64,000 nucleotides of DNA from Pseudovibrio zosterae. Lineage in GTDB: Bacteria; Pseudomonadota; Alphaproteobacteria; Rhizobiales; Stappiaceae. Shown here piece by piece: positions 42,898 through 52,155 of the stretch (positions are counted from its first letter, which is position 1; the number at the start of each line of letters is the position of its first letter). The stretch is taken from contig NZ_JAWXVZ010000003.1 of NCBI RefSeq assembly GCF_033843645.1, positions 62,001 through 126,000 of the forward strand, given 5' to 3'. A program made the position numbers and the translations under genes. Below the pieces are notes generated by a model. The model did no database searches. It was not told the origin of the DNA and worked only from the letters and a program-made list of their open reading frames with translations.

Positions 42898-43629
42898 ATG
42901 GTAGTTGCAAGACGGGCGTATCGCGCTGAAGCCCATTTCGATCGCAGCATGGGCGATGACGCTGACATTGGTGTAGGCGATACTTTGCGGCACCGCGAAG
43001 TCATGCGTGAGCTGGCTGAACTGAAGACGTTAATTCAGCCGCAGCCGGATGCGGGCACCATCTCTGAACATCTCACGAGTGCACTTCGTCAAGAACTTGG
43101 CGAAGCCGCGAAGTTGAAGGTGGAGCTGGATGCCATCCACGATGCGATCGCGAAGACGAAAACCGAAATCGCGGCGTTGCATCGCAAAGCGGCTCAAAAC
43201 GAGCCAGCCCGCAGCCACGTAGCCAATGAGCTCGACGCTATCGTGCGGGGCACTGAAGGGGCGACCGAGCAAATTCTGGGTTCTGCGGAACACATTGATG
43301 AAATTGCTGCGACGTTGGGAGGTTTCATTCCTGACGAGCATCAGGGGATGGTGAATGACATTCAGGAACGAGTGATCACCATTTTCGAGGCCTGTAACTT
43401 TCAGGATCTCACCGGCCAGCGCATCACCAAGGTGGTGGCAACGCTCTCCTTCGTGGAAGAGCGCATCATTCGTATGATGGAAATCTGGGGTGGGCTGGAG
43501 AGCTTCAAGGATGTTGAGGTGCCGGAAGAGCCGCCAAAGGATGAAAATGAGGCCCTGCTTCATGGTCCATCTTTGGATGGCGAAGAAGGTGTTGTCTCTC
43601 AGGACGATATCGACGCACTGTTTGCTTAA
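42898..43629 (+). CDS. cheZ: CheZ-type phospho-CheY phosphatase
   Basis: A 243-residue helical protein. The CheZ signature EACNFQDLTGQRITKVV contains the catalytic Asp and Gln that dephosphorylate CheY-P. The C-terminus, after an acidic linker, is VVSQDDIDALFA, which is like the CheY-binding peptides at the end of CheZ and the start of FliM (SQxEIDALL). I chose the ATG with GGAG 5 nt upstream; a GTG two codons earlier is possible. It stands alone: no che, fli or mcp gene is nearby. Confidence 0.85.
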   Translation: MVVARRAYRAEAHFDRSMGDDADIGVGDTLRHREVMRELAELKTLIQPQPDAGTISEHLTSALRQELGEAAKLKVELDAIHDAIAKTKTEIAALHRKAAQNEPARSHVANELDAIVRGTEGATEQILGSAEHIDEIAATLGGFIPDEHQGMVNDIQERVITIFEACNFQDLTGQRITKVVATLSFVEERIIRMMEIWGGLESFKDVEVPEEPPKDENEALLHGPSLDGEEGVVSQDDIDALFA

Positions 43630-43736
43630 TTAAGCACGATTTGAGGCTTCAACAGGGATGAGATGCTCATTGTTGTTGAAGCCTTTCCTTTTTGTGTTAG
43701 AACAAACAATGAACGAATAGGCGGGGGAGCAAGAGG

Positions 43737-44381
43737 ATGTCTGAGATTGAAGAGGCACCGAAGGGATTGCTGCGCGGTGAAGATGGTGCGTGCACCTGCT
43801 GGTGGCATGGGGGCGATCCATTTTACAAGGACTACCACGACAAGGAGTGGGGGCGGCCTGTCTTCAACGATCAACGCCTTTTTGAGAAGATTTGTCTCGA
43901 AGGGTTCCAGTCAGGTCTCTCGTGGATCACGATCCTGAGAAAGCGGGAGAACTTTCGCTCTGCATTCGCTGCCTTCGACTTTGAGAAAGTTGCCCTGTTC
44001 GATGAAAACGATGTCGAGCGTCTCGTTCAAGATGCGGGGATCGTCCGCCATCGCGGCAAGATCAACTCCACCATCAATAACGCCAAGCGTGCTCTGGAGC
44101 TGCGGGAAGAATTTGGTTCGCTGGCCAAGTACTTCTGGTCATGGGAGCCCGGTGCCGATGAGCGGCCTGAAAAAGCTGACTATGAAGCCCTCTCAGCACT
44201 CGGCAAGACAGTCACCTCCACAAAGCTGTCCAAGGACTTGAAAAAGCGTGGCTGGAGCTTCGTAGGCCCGACCACCGTTTATGCGTTCATGCAGGCCATG
44301 GGCATGGTCAATGACCATGTGGAAGGGTGTGCCTTTCGTGAAGTGGTTGAGGCGGCGCGGTCTGCAGCCGAGCGCCCATAA
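43737..44381 (+). CDS. tag: DNA-3-methyladenine glycosylase I
   Basis: A base-excision repair enzyme that removes 3-methyladenine from DNA. The N-terminus CTCWWHGGDPFYKDYHDKEWG supplies zinc and substrate residues, followed by LFEKICLEGFQSGLSWITIL and the HhH-like segment AGIVRHRGKINSTINNA. The zinc-binding tail (DHVEGCAFR) is in place. At 214 residues it is slightly longer than E. coli Tag (187). The ribosome site is GGGGGAGC. Confidence 0.93.
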   Translation: MSEIEEAPKGLLRGEDGACTCWWHGGDPFYKDYHDKEWGRPVFNDQRLFEKICLEGFQSGLSWITILRKRENFRSAFAAFDFEKVALFDENDVERLVQDAGIVRHRGKINSTINNAKRALELREEFGSLAKYFWSWEPGADERPEKADYEALSALGKTVTSTKLSKDLKKRGWSFVGPTTVYAFMQAMGMVNDHVEGCAFREVVEAARSAAERP

Positions 44382-44412
44382 TGACGCTGCGCTCCAGCTA
44401 TCGCTCAAGCAA

Positions 44413-44432
44413 AAGCCGCCTCGAGGCGGCTT
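44413..44432. terminator. Bidirectional terminator between tag and hisG
   Basis: A perfect palindrome (AAGCCGCC-TCGA-GGCGGCTT) lies between converging genes. Confidence 0.75.
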
Positions 44433-44477
44433 CTACTGGCATTCAACTAAACCTCGACCTCAGATGAAGGTCCGCAG

Positions 44478-45449
44478 TTAACTGGAGACCCGCTTTTTAA
44501 GTGGGTCGAACAGCGGATTTTCAGTGGTAAAGACATAATCCAGCCCAGCAACGCTGACCAATGGCGCACCCTTGGCGCGCAGCCAGCCAGCCACCTCGGC
44601 CACAGCCTTTGACGGGCAATGTAGGGTAAGAACGGCATCCTTCGCGCTTCCAAAAGGAGCGCTGCAGCCGAACTTCTGAACGGCTTGCTTGGCAACGCTT
44701 TCTGCATCTTTCACGGTGCAGCGTATTTCCTTGAGCTTCTGCGCTTCATCTTGTGCGGCGATTTGGTCAAGGACCTGCCGCGCTACTTCAAGGTTCTGCG
44801 AAGACCAACGCGCGGTCAGAGACGCAACAAGGTGGGCCTGTGATTGCATCATCACGCCGTCCTCGGGCACCTTTAGCGCATTTGCCTCCAACGTTGAGCC
44901 AGTGGAGGTAATGTCCACGATCATCTCGGCTGAGCCTGCAGCCGGAGCCCCTTCCGTTGCGCCTGCACTCTCAACAATCCGGTAATCCAGAATGCCGTGG
45001 CTGGCAAAAAACTGCCGCGTGATGTTCACATACTTGGTTGCAATGCGCATGCGGGAACCGTGGCTGGCGCGGAAGTCAGACGCCACATCTGCCAAATCGG
45101 CGATGGTCGTTACATCAATCCATGCCTTTGGCACGGCGATCACAACATCTGCATGGCCGAAGCCAAGCGGTGTGACGATATGCGTTTTTTCTTCCGGGCG
45201 GTCGATGTTCTCGCGAACAAGATCTGTGCCGGTAATGCCAAAGTGCACGGTCCCAGCGGCGATCTCACGCGCAATTTCGGAGGCGGAAAGGAAAGCGATC
45301 TCGAGACCGCCGATGCCTTTGATGTTCCCCCGGTAGTTGCGTTCACCGCCCGGACGTTCGATTTTCAGGCCTGCTTTGGCGAAAAAGGCCTCTGTCTTTT
45401 CTTGAAGCCGCCCTTTGGAGGGCAGTGCAACGATCAAATTCTCACTCAT
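44478..45449 (-). CDS. hisG: ATP phosphoribosyltransferase catalytic subunit
   Basis: The first enzyme of histidine synthesis (ATP + PRPP to phosphoribosyl-ATP). The N-terminal catalytic part has LIVALPSKGRLQEKTEAFF, VHFGITGTDLVREN and the PRPP loop AEMIVDITSTGSTLEANALK. At 323 residues it has an extra C-terminal domain of about 90 residues ending LRAKGAPLVSVAGLDYVFTT, like HisG_C. The presence of hisZ next to it is notable because HisZ usually partners short HisG. It is cotranscribed with hisZ and hisS. Confidence 0.93.
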   Translation of the reverse strand: MSENLIVALPSKGRLQEKTEAFFAKAGLKIERPGGERNYRGNIKGIGGLEIAFLSASEIAREIAAGTVHFGITGTDLVRENIDRPEEKTHIVTPLGFGHADVVIAVPKAWIDVTTIADLADVASDFRASHGSRMRIATKYVNITRQFFASHGILDYRIVESAGATEGAPAAGSAEMIVDITSTGSTLEANALKVPEDGVMMQSQAHLVASLTARWSSQNLEVARQVLDQIAAQDEAQKLKEIRCTVKDAESVAKQAVQKFGCSAPFGSAKDAVLTLHCPSKAVAEVAGWLRAKGAPLVSVAGLDYVFTTENPLFDPLKKRVSS

Positions 45450-45463
45450 CGATTTGCCCTCTC

Positions 45464-46570
45464 TCAGATGCGATCCAGCCAGGTGGTGAAGCCAACCGCT
45501 GGCACCGGCTTTGCCGCGCCGAGCAACTCCACCAGCTTGTCATAGCGGCCTCCGCCCATGAACTGGCCAAGATGTGCGGTGCACTTCGCATGCATTTCGA
45601 AGACGAACCCGGTGTAGTAATCAAGCCGACGACCGAAGTCGCCGGAATACTCCAGCTGGGAGATATCAATGCCACGCTCGGCCATCAGGTCCGTACGTTT
45701 CGCGAGCCGCTGAATGGAGGCATCAAGTTCCAAGCCAGTTTCCCGAGAGAAGGCATGCAGCGTTTCAACAGCGCGGTCCGGCGGTGGGCCGGAGATGTCG
45801 AGATAGGCCTTCAGGCGTCCGAGCGCATCCTTGTCGACACCGGACCCAGAACGGAGCGAAGCCTGTTCCATGAAACGCTCGGCGATTTCGTGAGCCGTGC
45901 GCCCACCAACAGCAGCAACGCCTGCGATGGAGAGCAGATCTTCCACCACGGCCACAGCTGCTTCCGGATCCTGTCCTTCCATGGCGGCCAGCAGGCCAAG
46001 CTTGCCTTCAGGCGCGGTTTCGTCGCCTGTCATGCGTTCGATAACCGCATCAAGGCTCGGGCGGGTGCCAAACACATCCCGCAGTCGGCGTTGCCAAACC
46101 GTTGGAATTTCGAGCGCTTTAAGAACCGCGACAAACAGGCCCTCATCACCAATGCGCACCCTGTAGTCTTCCGCATTCAGAAGCTCTGCTGCTTCCAGAG
46201 CAAGGCTCAGCATGTCCGCATCAGCCTGCTCTTCATCGGTTCGGCCAATGGACTCCACCCCTGCCTGCAAGGTTTCACCGCTAGTGCCAGCGCGCTGACG
46301 GAACACCGGACCGGCATAGGAGTAGGCGGCAATGCGATCTGACGCTCCGCTCTGCAGGTAATGTCGTGCAACGGGTATGGTGAAATCGGGCCGCAAACAT
46401 AGTTCATGACCATCCTCACCATGTGTGAGGAACAGGCGACGACGCAGGTCTTCGCCGACCAGATCAAGGAACGTTTCAGCAGGCTGCAACAGAGGAGGGC
46501 TCACCTCCTCATAGCCTGTCGATGTGAACAGTCGGCTCAATGCCGTGATGCGTGCGTCGCCCGAAGTCAT
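45464..46570 (-). CDS. hisZ: ATP phosphoribosyltransferase regulatory subunit
   Basis: A catalytically inactive histidyl-tRNA-synthetase paralogue that forms a complex with HisG and senses histidine. The 368 residues keep the class II core (motif 2-like FLTHGEDGHELCLRPDFTIP and ARHYLQSG; the C-terminal GGGRYDKLVELLG) but lack the anticodon-binding domain. It sits between hisG and hisS, with 4 nt to hisS. Confidence 0.92.
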   Translation of the reverse strand: MTSGDARITALSRLFTSTGYEEVSPPLLQPAETFLDLVGEDLRRRLFLTHGEDGHELCLRPDFTIPVARHYLQSGASDRIAAYSYAGPVFRQRAGTSGETLQAGVESIGRTDEEQADADMLSLALEAAELLNAEDYRVRIGDEGLFVAVLKALEIPTVWQRRLRDVFGTRPSLDAVIERMTGDETAPEGKLGLLAAMEGQDPEAAVAVVEDLLSIAGVAAVGGRTAHEIAERFMEQASLRSGSGVDKDALGRLKAYLDISGPPPDRAVETLHAFSRETGLELDASIQRLAKRTDLMAERGIDISQLEYSGDFGRRLDYYTGFVFEMHAKCTAHLGQFMGGGRYDKLVELLGAAKPVPAVGFTTWLDRI

Positions 46571-46574
46571 GTGC

Positions 46575-48095
46575 TCAGCTCTCGCGTTCTTTTTGTCGGT
46601 CTTCTTCCTGAGACTTCAAAAGCTTCAGGACTTCCTCGACCAGGTTTTCCGTCTTAACAGCGAACTGTGCCGGACGGCTCTCCCGCCAGGTCTTGTTGTC
46701 TTCAATTTCTTCAGAAAGACGCTTGCCTTCGATCAGATCCTTGATCTGAACTTCGCCGGTTTCGCGCTCCTGAGAGCCTTGGATGATGGCGCAAGGGGAG
46801 TTGCGTTTGTCTGCATACTGCAGCTGCTTGCCGAACTGCTTGGGGTTGCCCTGGTACATTTCGGCACGAATGCCTGCATCCCGCAGCTCTTGCACCATAC
46901 GCATATAGTGGGCGAGACTTTCCGTATCGCGATCCATGACGCAGACAACAACTGGGCCTACGATTTGCTCGTCACCCAGCTTGCCCAGCACCTTGAGCGC
47001 TGCCATGAGGCGGGAAACACCGACGGAGAAGCCGGTGGAAGGCACAGGCTGGCTCATGAAGCGAGAGACCAAGCCATCATACCGGCCGCCGCCACCAACG
47101 GAACCAAAGCGGACCGGATTGCCCTTTTCGTCTTTCACCTCGAAAGTCAGCTCCGCTTCATAGACCGGACCTGTGTAGTATTCGAGACCGCGAACCACGG
47201 AAGGGTCGATCAGAACCCGGCCATCAGAGTAGCCAGAGGCATCGAATAGAGCTGCCATAGTGGCCAGTTCTTCAACGCCTTCTGCGCCAACGGCGCTGTC
47301 TGCAATCAGCTTGCGCAGGTTGTCGATTGTGCCAGAGGCCGTATCGGCACCTGCCTCCACAAACGCCAGCACAACATCTGCCGCTTTCTCATCAAGGCCT
47401 GCGCCCTTGGTAAAGTCGCCGCTCTCATCTTTGCGGCCTTCACCGAGCAGCAAGCGAACGCCTTGGACGCCAAGTCGGTCGAGTTTGTCGACGGCGCGCA
47501 GAACCGTCAGACGGCGCTCTGCATGTTCGTCACCAGCAAGGCCGATAACTTCCATCACACCATCAAGCACCTTGCGGTTGTTGACGCGAATGATGTAATC
47601 GCCCCGCGCGATCCCCAGGCGTTCCATCGTATCGGAAGCCATCATGCAGATTTCCGCGTCCGCAGAAACGGAGGGCGCGCCGATGGTGTCCGCGTCAAAC
47701 TGCATGAACTGGCGGAAGCGGCCCGGCCCCGGCTTTTCATTGCGGAATACATATCCAGCGCGGTAGCTGCGATATGGCTTTGGAAGATGGTCAAAGTTTT
47801 CAGCCACATGACGGGCGAGGGGCGCGGTCAGGTCATACCGCAGGCTCATCCATTGCTCATCGTCATCCTGCAGCGAGAAAACGCCTGCGTTCGGGCGGTC
47901 CTGATCAGGCAGGAATTTTCCAAGCGCATCCGTATATTCGAACTGTGGGGTTTCAACAGGTTCAAAACCGTAGAGCTCATAGGTCTCCTTGATGACCTTG
48001 AGCATGCGATCCATTGCCAGAAGCTCAGTAGGCCCCCGGTCCACAAAGCCGCGGGGCAATCTTGCCTTTAGCTTTGCACTCTTTTTCTTTGCCAT
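46575..48095 (-). CDS. hisS: Histidyl-tRNA synthetase
   Basis: A class II aminoacyl-tRNA synthetase of 506 residues. Motif 2 is YRAGYVFRNEKPGPGRFRQF; the histidine-A motif region is LEYYTGPVYEAEL followed by GGGGRYDGLVSRF; motif 3 is PSTGFSVGVSRLMAAL. The C-terminal anticodon-binding domain (VVVCVMDRD onward) is followed by a charged tail. It is the first gene of the hisS-hisZ-hisG unit. Confidence 0.95.
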   Translation of the reverse strand: MAKKKSAKLKARLPRGFVDRGPTELLAMDRMLKVIKETYELYGFEPVETPQFEYTDALGKFLPDQDRPNAGVFSLQDDDEQWMSLRYDLTAPLARHVAENFDHLPKPYRSYRAGYVFRNEKPGPGRFRQFMQFDADTIGAPSVSADAEICMMASDTMERLGIARGDYIIRVNNRKVLDGVMEVIGLAGDEHAERRLTVLRAVDKLDRLGVQGVRLLLGEGRKDESGDFTKGAGLDEKAADVVLAFVEAGADTASGTIDNLRKLIADSAVGAEGVEELATMAALFDASGYSDGRVLIDPSVVRGLEYYTGPVYEAELTFEVKDEKGNPVRFGSVGGGGRYDGLVSRFMSQPVPSTGFSVGVSRLMAALKVLGKLGDEQIVGPVVVCVMDRDTESLAHYMRMVQELRDAGIRAEMYQGNPKQFGKQLQYADKRNSPCAIIQGSQERETGEVQIKDLIEGKRLSEEIEDNKTWRESRPAQFAVKTENLVEEVLKLLKSQEEDRQKERES

Positions 48096-48328
48096 GAGGG
48101 TTACTCATCCCTAGGAACTGTGCGGACTGTTTTAGGCGGCGACTGTAAAGCCACTCGTTAAATGTCTCCTAGACCATACAGGTATCAAGGGCAAGGCAAG
48201 AGCGCGCTGGAATCCCGAGTGATCTTATTAAACAGTGCTTGCATTATCGATATTTACAGCTAACGTCCCGCCCAACAAGTGCTCCGCGTTCCGCTGAGAA
48301 CCTGACGATTTCCAACTGGAGAATTCAC

Positions 48329-49474
48329 GTGTCCGGCTCGACCCTGACCGCAGAAGCGACTTCCAGCAACCTCACTGGTCAAAATGCCATTGCTGAGGTG
48401 TCCATTGTTCTTCCCACATATAATGAGAGCAAAAACATTCCACTCGTTTTTGAGGCGCTGAAGCAGTGCCTTAAGGGCGTTGCTTGGGAAGTAATTGTTG
48501 TTGATGACAATTCCCCAGATGGAAGCGCGGAAGTTGCCAAGAAGATCGGTCAGCAAGACAGCCGCATGCGGGTAATCAGACGCGTTGGCCGTCGTGGCCT
48601 GTCAGGCGCTTGCATTGAGGGCATGCTTGCCTCTTCAGCCAAGTTTGTGGCGGTCATGGATGCCGACCTTCAACACGATGAGACGCTGCTGCCGCGTATG
48701 CTCGAAGAGCTTCGAAGCGACCAGCATGATATTGTGATTGCCTCTCGCCATGTGGAAGGCGGGGAGGTTGGCGACGGTCTGTCGGCATTCCGCGAATGGG
48801 GATCAAATCTCGCCAACTCTCTAGCCCGCCGTTTCCTGAAAGTTGAACTCTCTGATCCCATGAGTGGGTTCTTCATGCTGCGCCGTGAGGCTTTCGAGGA
48901 GCTGGTCCCATCGCTGTCTTCTCAGGGTTTCAAGATCATGTTGGATATCGTGGCCACCTCCAATGGTTCGCTTCGCATCAAGGAACTCCCATTTGTTTTC
49001 AGAGAGCGCCTTCATGGAGAGAGCAAGCTGGATACGCTGGTGACCATGGACTATCTCGGCCTGCTTATGGCCAAGTTGTTCCATGATCGTCTGTCCATCC
49101 GCTTCCTCATGTTCTCTTTTGTTGGTGCAACCGGTGTCATCGTTCACCTTATCGTTCTAAAAACACTGCTTTCGACACAGATCGCAGAGTTCAGCGCAGC
49201 CCAGCTTGCGGCCACTTTCGTGGCCATGACCTCCAACTTTTTTCTCAATAATCGCCTGACCTATCGAGACCGCCGGCTCAAGGGCGCAGCATGGTTCAGG
49301 GGGCTATTGACCTTCTATCTTGTCTGTAGCTTCGGCGTTCTCGCCAATGTGGGTGTCGCAGAGCTGATCTACGCTCAACAGCCATTGTGGTGGCTGGCGG
49401 GGGCCGCCGGTGCGCTTATGGGGGCTGTGTGGAACTACGTGGCAAGCAAAACGCTCACTTGGCGCCAGAGTTAA
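48329..49474 (+). CDS. Polyprenyl-phosphate glycosyltransferase (GT2) fused to a GtrA membrane domain
   Basis: The N-terminal GT2 domain of the dolichol-phosphate mannosyltransferase type has VSIVLPTYNESKNIPLVFE, VVDDNSPDGS and the DxD motif in MDADLQHDE. It would load a sugar from a nucleotide donor on polyprenyl phosphate at the cytoplasmic face. The C-terminal 130 residues form a four-helix GtrA domain (FLMFSFVGATGVIVHLIVL to TLTWRQ) thought to flip the lipid sugar. The GTG start has CTGGAGA 6 nt upstream. It is the first gene of a three-gene run with GT39 and a ChbG-like protein. Confidence 0.9.
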   Translation: MSGSTLTAEATSSNLTGQNAIAEVSIVLPTYNESKNIPLVFEALKQCLKGVAWEVIVVDDNSPDGSAEVAKKIGQQDSRMRVIRRVGRRGLSGACIEGMLASSAKFVAVMDADLQHDETLLPRMLEELRSDQHDIVIASRHVEGGEVGDGLSAFREWGSNLANSLARRFLKVELSDPMSGFFMLRREAFEELVPSLSSQGFKIMLDIVATSNGSLRIKELPFVFRERLHGESKLDTLVTMDYLGLLMAKLFHDRLSIRFLMFSFVGATGVIVHLIVLKTLLSTQIAEFSAAQLAATFVAMTSNFFLNNRLTYRDRRLKGAAWFRGLLTFYLVCSFGVLANVGVAELIYAQQPLWWLAGAAGALMGAVWNYVASKTLTWRQS

Positions 49475-49504
49475 AACCACCGTATCGCTTCGGGGGATAA
49501 ACGG

Positions 49505-51010
49505 GTGACTGAACGCACGCCTTTGCCTTGGTATCTGCAGCCATTCAATCTGATGTTGGTTGTCGCCGTTCTGAGTGTCGCCCGCCTTGCAACGGGCATG
49601 AACATCGGCCTTGTAGAAGATGAGGCCTATTATCGGCTGTGGGGACTATACCCTGCTCTTGGCTATTATGATCATCCGCCCATGGTCGGCTGGTGGATTT
49701 GGCTGGGGCAGTCCCTCGTGGGCGACATTGCCCTTGGTGTGCGGCTGATCAGCATCTTGAGTGCGGCTATCGGGTCCGTATTTCTTTGGCGTACAGCAGT
49801 TCTGCTGTTCGATGAACGCGTTGCCGGATGGTCGGTCTTGCTTCTCAACGCCAGCATTCTGGTCGGAGTGGGCTCGCTGATCTCTACTCCAGATGCCCCT
49901 TCCGTGTTGTTCTGGGGCATGGCGTTGTGGGCGCTGGCTGAACTCCACCACTCGCAAAACCCATACTGGTGGCTTGTTGTCGGCGTATGTGCGGGCTTCG
50001 GACTGCTCTCCAAATACTCCGTACTCTTTCTCGGCGTGGGTATCGTGCTGTGGCTGCTCTGGGTTCCTCAAAACCGGCGCTACTTCCTCAGATGGCAGCT
50101 CTGGGCTGGAGGCGCGCTGGCTGTTCTTGTCTTTTCTCCCGTGTTGATCTGGAACGCCAACCACGAATGGATCTCTTTCACCAAGCAGTTTGGCCGGGTT
50201 GTCGCGCGCGAGTACACCCTGAAGTATATCGGCGAATACGTTGGTGCAGTTGCTGGTCTTTTAAACCCGCTGATTTTCATTCTGGCTGTTGCGGGCGCGG
50301 TGCCGTTGGTCAAACGGTTCATGCGAAAAGACAGTGTGGGCAGCCTTTTGGTGCTCACAATTCTTCCGTTCCTCGTCTACCTGACGCTGCACTCTTTTCA
50401 TTCGCGCGTCCAGGGCAATTGGCCAGCGCCCCTATACCCAGCCTTTGCGTTGTTTGCCGCCTATGCCATAGCGCGTGCTTCCGCCAAGCGCGCCGCATGG
50501 CAGGAAAAGCTGGCGTTCGGTGCGCTGGGGCTCGGCTTCATCGCTGCATTCCTAGTGTACATCCACGCCCTCTCTCCGCTCTATGATGGTTTGGCTCGAA
50601 AAGACCCAACGCACCAGTTGCGCGGTTGGCAGGAGATTGGCGCGGCAGTAGAAGAACTGGCCCTTGCATCAGACGCTGAATGGGTGATCACGTCCAGCTA
50701 TGGTATGACGGGGCAATTGAGCAACGCTTTGAAACGCTCCGGACTTGGCGTCTATCAGTTCAACGAGCGCTTGCGCTATGCAATGATCCCTGAGGGCCTA
50801 CAAGAGCCCAAGGGCGAGCGCCTGCTCTATGTCGTAGAGGAGCGCCGGGATCGTTCATCTGAGCTGGAGAAATATTTCGAGAAAGTGGAGCGACTCACTG
50901 AGATACCCCGCAAAACGGGTAGTGCTCGCATAGAGGGAATCCGCATTTATCTTCTAGAACATCCTGAGGATACTGGTGGTTTTGTGCCGCCACCCCTCAA
51001 AAACGAGTGA
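49505..51010 (+). CDS. GT39/ArnT-like membrane glycosyltransferase
   Basis: A 501-residue polytopic membrane protein of the PMT_2/ArnT group. The first periplasmic loop has the catalytic acidic motif (IGLVEDEAYYRLWG) and GYYDHPPMVGWWIWLGQ, followed by about ten further helices and a soluble C-terminal part of about 120 residues. Such enzymes transfer a sugar from polyprenyl-phosphate to lipid A, protein or glycan in the periplasm. The upstream GT2-GtrA protein would make its donor. The start is GTG. Confidence 0.9.
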   Translation: MTERTPLPWYLQPFNLMLVVAVLSVARLATGMNIGLVEDEAYYRLWGLYPALGYYDHPPMVGWWIWLGQSLVGDIALGVRLISILSAAIGSVFLWRTAVLLFDERVAGWSVLLLNASILVGVGSLISTPDAPSVLFWGMALWALAELHHSQNPYWWLVVGVCAGFGLLSKYSVLFLGVGIVLWLLWVPQNRRYFLRWQLWAGGALAVLVFSPVLIWNANHEWISFTKQFGRVVAREYTLKYIGEYVGAVAGLLNPLIFILAVAGAVPLVKRFMRKDSVGSLLVLTILPFLVYLTLHSFHSRVQGNWPAPLYPAFALFAAYAIARASAKRAAWQEKLAFGALGLGFIAAFLVYIHALSPLYDGLARKDPTHQLRGWQEIGAAVEELALASDAEWVITSSYGMTGQLSNALKRSGLGVYQFNERLRYAMIPEGLQEPKGERLLYVVEERRDRSSELEKYFEKVERLTEIPRKTGSARIEGIRIYLLEHPEDTGGFVPPPLKNE

Positions 51011-51095
51011 TATGGGAGCTATCACCTTGCGTTATCTCCTCCGTGCGTTTTAATTGAAATGCTCGGACAAGGTGAGTCCGCAAAGGCGGGGCCCC

Positions 51096-51884
51096 ATGAA
51101 ACGCATACTGCTCACCAGCTTGGAGTTTGGCACAAGCTTTGGTGTGGATCGGGCGATCTGTGATCTGATCATCGCAGGCCGCTTGTCCGCAGTGGGATGC
51201 GTTGTGACAGGCGACTTGTGGCAAAAAGAGTTCTATCAGCTGCGTGATGTTGTCTCTTGGGCCGAGCAAAACACCAAGGTCGGTGTCACCATTCGGCTGT
51301 CGAAAAGCGCAGCTCCTCTCACGCTGATGGGAGAAAGTGCCTTCGGCGCTCAGTTCCCCTCAAAACTCTGGTACTATATGCGGGCACCATTAAATCTGTT
51401 GCCCGATGAGATCTTGGAAGCAGAGATCGCTGCCCAAATTGAGCTGTTTCAACAAATCTACCTCCGTGCGCCCGCATTCATCGCACTTGATCAGGATTTG
51501 ATGGCCTTCAGCGCCGTTGCGCAGCGTGTGCTCAACGTTGCATCTTTGATGAAAGCGCCAAAGCCCGCTCTGGTGGGGCCAGCAGGGGATCATGACAAGA
51601 ATTCACGTTTCCATCGGGGCGCCAAGAAAGCCGGGCTGGAGACCATTTTCTCTGGCCCAACTGTGCCAGTTGACGGAGATGAAACCGATCTGCGCGAGTT
51701 TTTCTGGCATGGGCTGGACGTTCCCTTTGACCACTCAATGGTTTTTTGTCAGCCGGCTTACTCCGAGAACAAGGGCGACAAGAAAGCAATCAAAGATGAA
51801 AATGCCCGCGAGCGCCAACTGCGCTTTCTAAGCAGCGAAGAGTTTCCTTACTTGCTCAACGAAAAAGATATCTTCTTGTTTTGA
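51096..51884 (+). CDS. ChbG/HpnK (YdjC)-fold protein lacking the metal-site residues
   Basis: A 262-residue protein with the outline of carbohydrate deacetylases of the ChbG/HpnK family (FGTSFGVDRAICDLIIAGRL, then LSAVGCVVTGDLW; EAEIAAQIELFQQ). The expected metal and catalytic positions have changed: TADDFG reads TSLEFG (residues 7-12), the GLHL histidine segment reads GVTIRL, and the DxHxHxH segment reads ALDQDLMAFS. It is therefore probably not a hydrolase of the usual kind. The ATG at 51096 gives the family start MKRILLT. It lies 85 nt after the GT39 gene on the same strand. Confidence 0.7.
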   Translation: MKRILLTSLEFGTSFGVDRAICDLIIAGRLSAVGCVVTGDLWQKEFYQLRDVVSWAEQNTKVGVTIRLSKSAAPLTLMGESAFGAQFPSKLWYYMRAPLNLLPDEILEAEIAAQIELFQQIYLRAPAFIALDQDLMAFSAVAQRVLNVASLMKAPKPALVGPAGDHDKNSRFHRGAKKAGLETIFSGPTVPVDGDETDLREFFWHGLDVPFDHSMVFCQPAYSENKGDKKAIKDENARERQLRFLSSEEFPYLLNEKDIFLF

Positions 51885-52155
51885 TTGGGGTATTCATCAT
51901 AGGGGCTGGTTGCTCTGCGGCATTCATGTGTTTGTGAAGCGAAGCCAGACAAAAAACAGACGGCTTGGGTTGACTAGCATAGCTGAAATAAACAATATCC
52001 GGCTGATGCAGTGACAGCCGTCACAGATGTGCAATCTACCAAATTTCGCCACATGTTTGGGTATAACCGACAGGCAATCGTAGACTTGGGCAATTCTCGC
52101 GTTCTTCGCAGTTGACGGTAGTCCTTTTGCAGGGCGACATAGGACACAGTGTGAC
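51885..52155. other. Intergenic region upstream of the Crp-type gene
   Basis: No gene is seen in 271 bp; a CRP-like palindrome lies in its middle (see separate entry). Confidence 0.5.
52010..52025 (+). promoter_or_regulatory. CRP-like site AGTGA-N6-TCACA
   Basis: It matches the CRP consensus TGTGA-N6-TCACA at nine of ten defined positions, and the core GTGAC-N4-GTCAC is symmetric. It lies about 130 nt before the start of the Crp-type regulator gene, so autoregulation is a simple reading. Confidence 0.5.
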
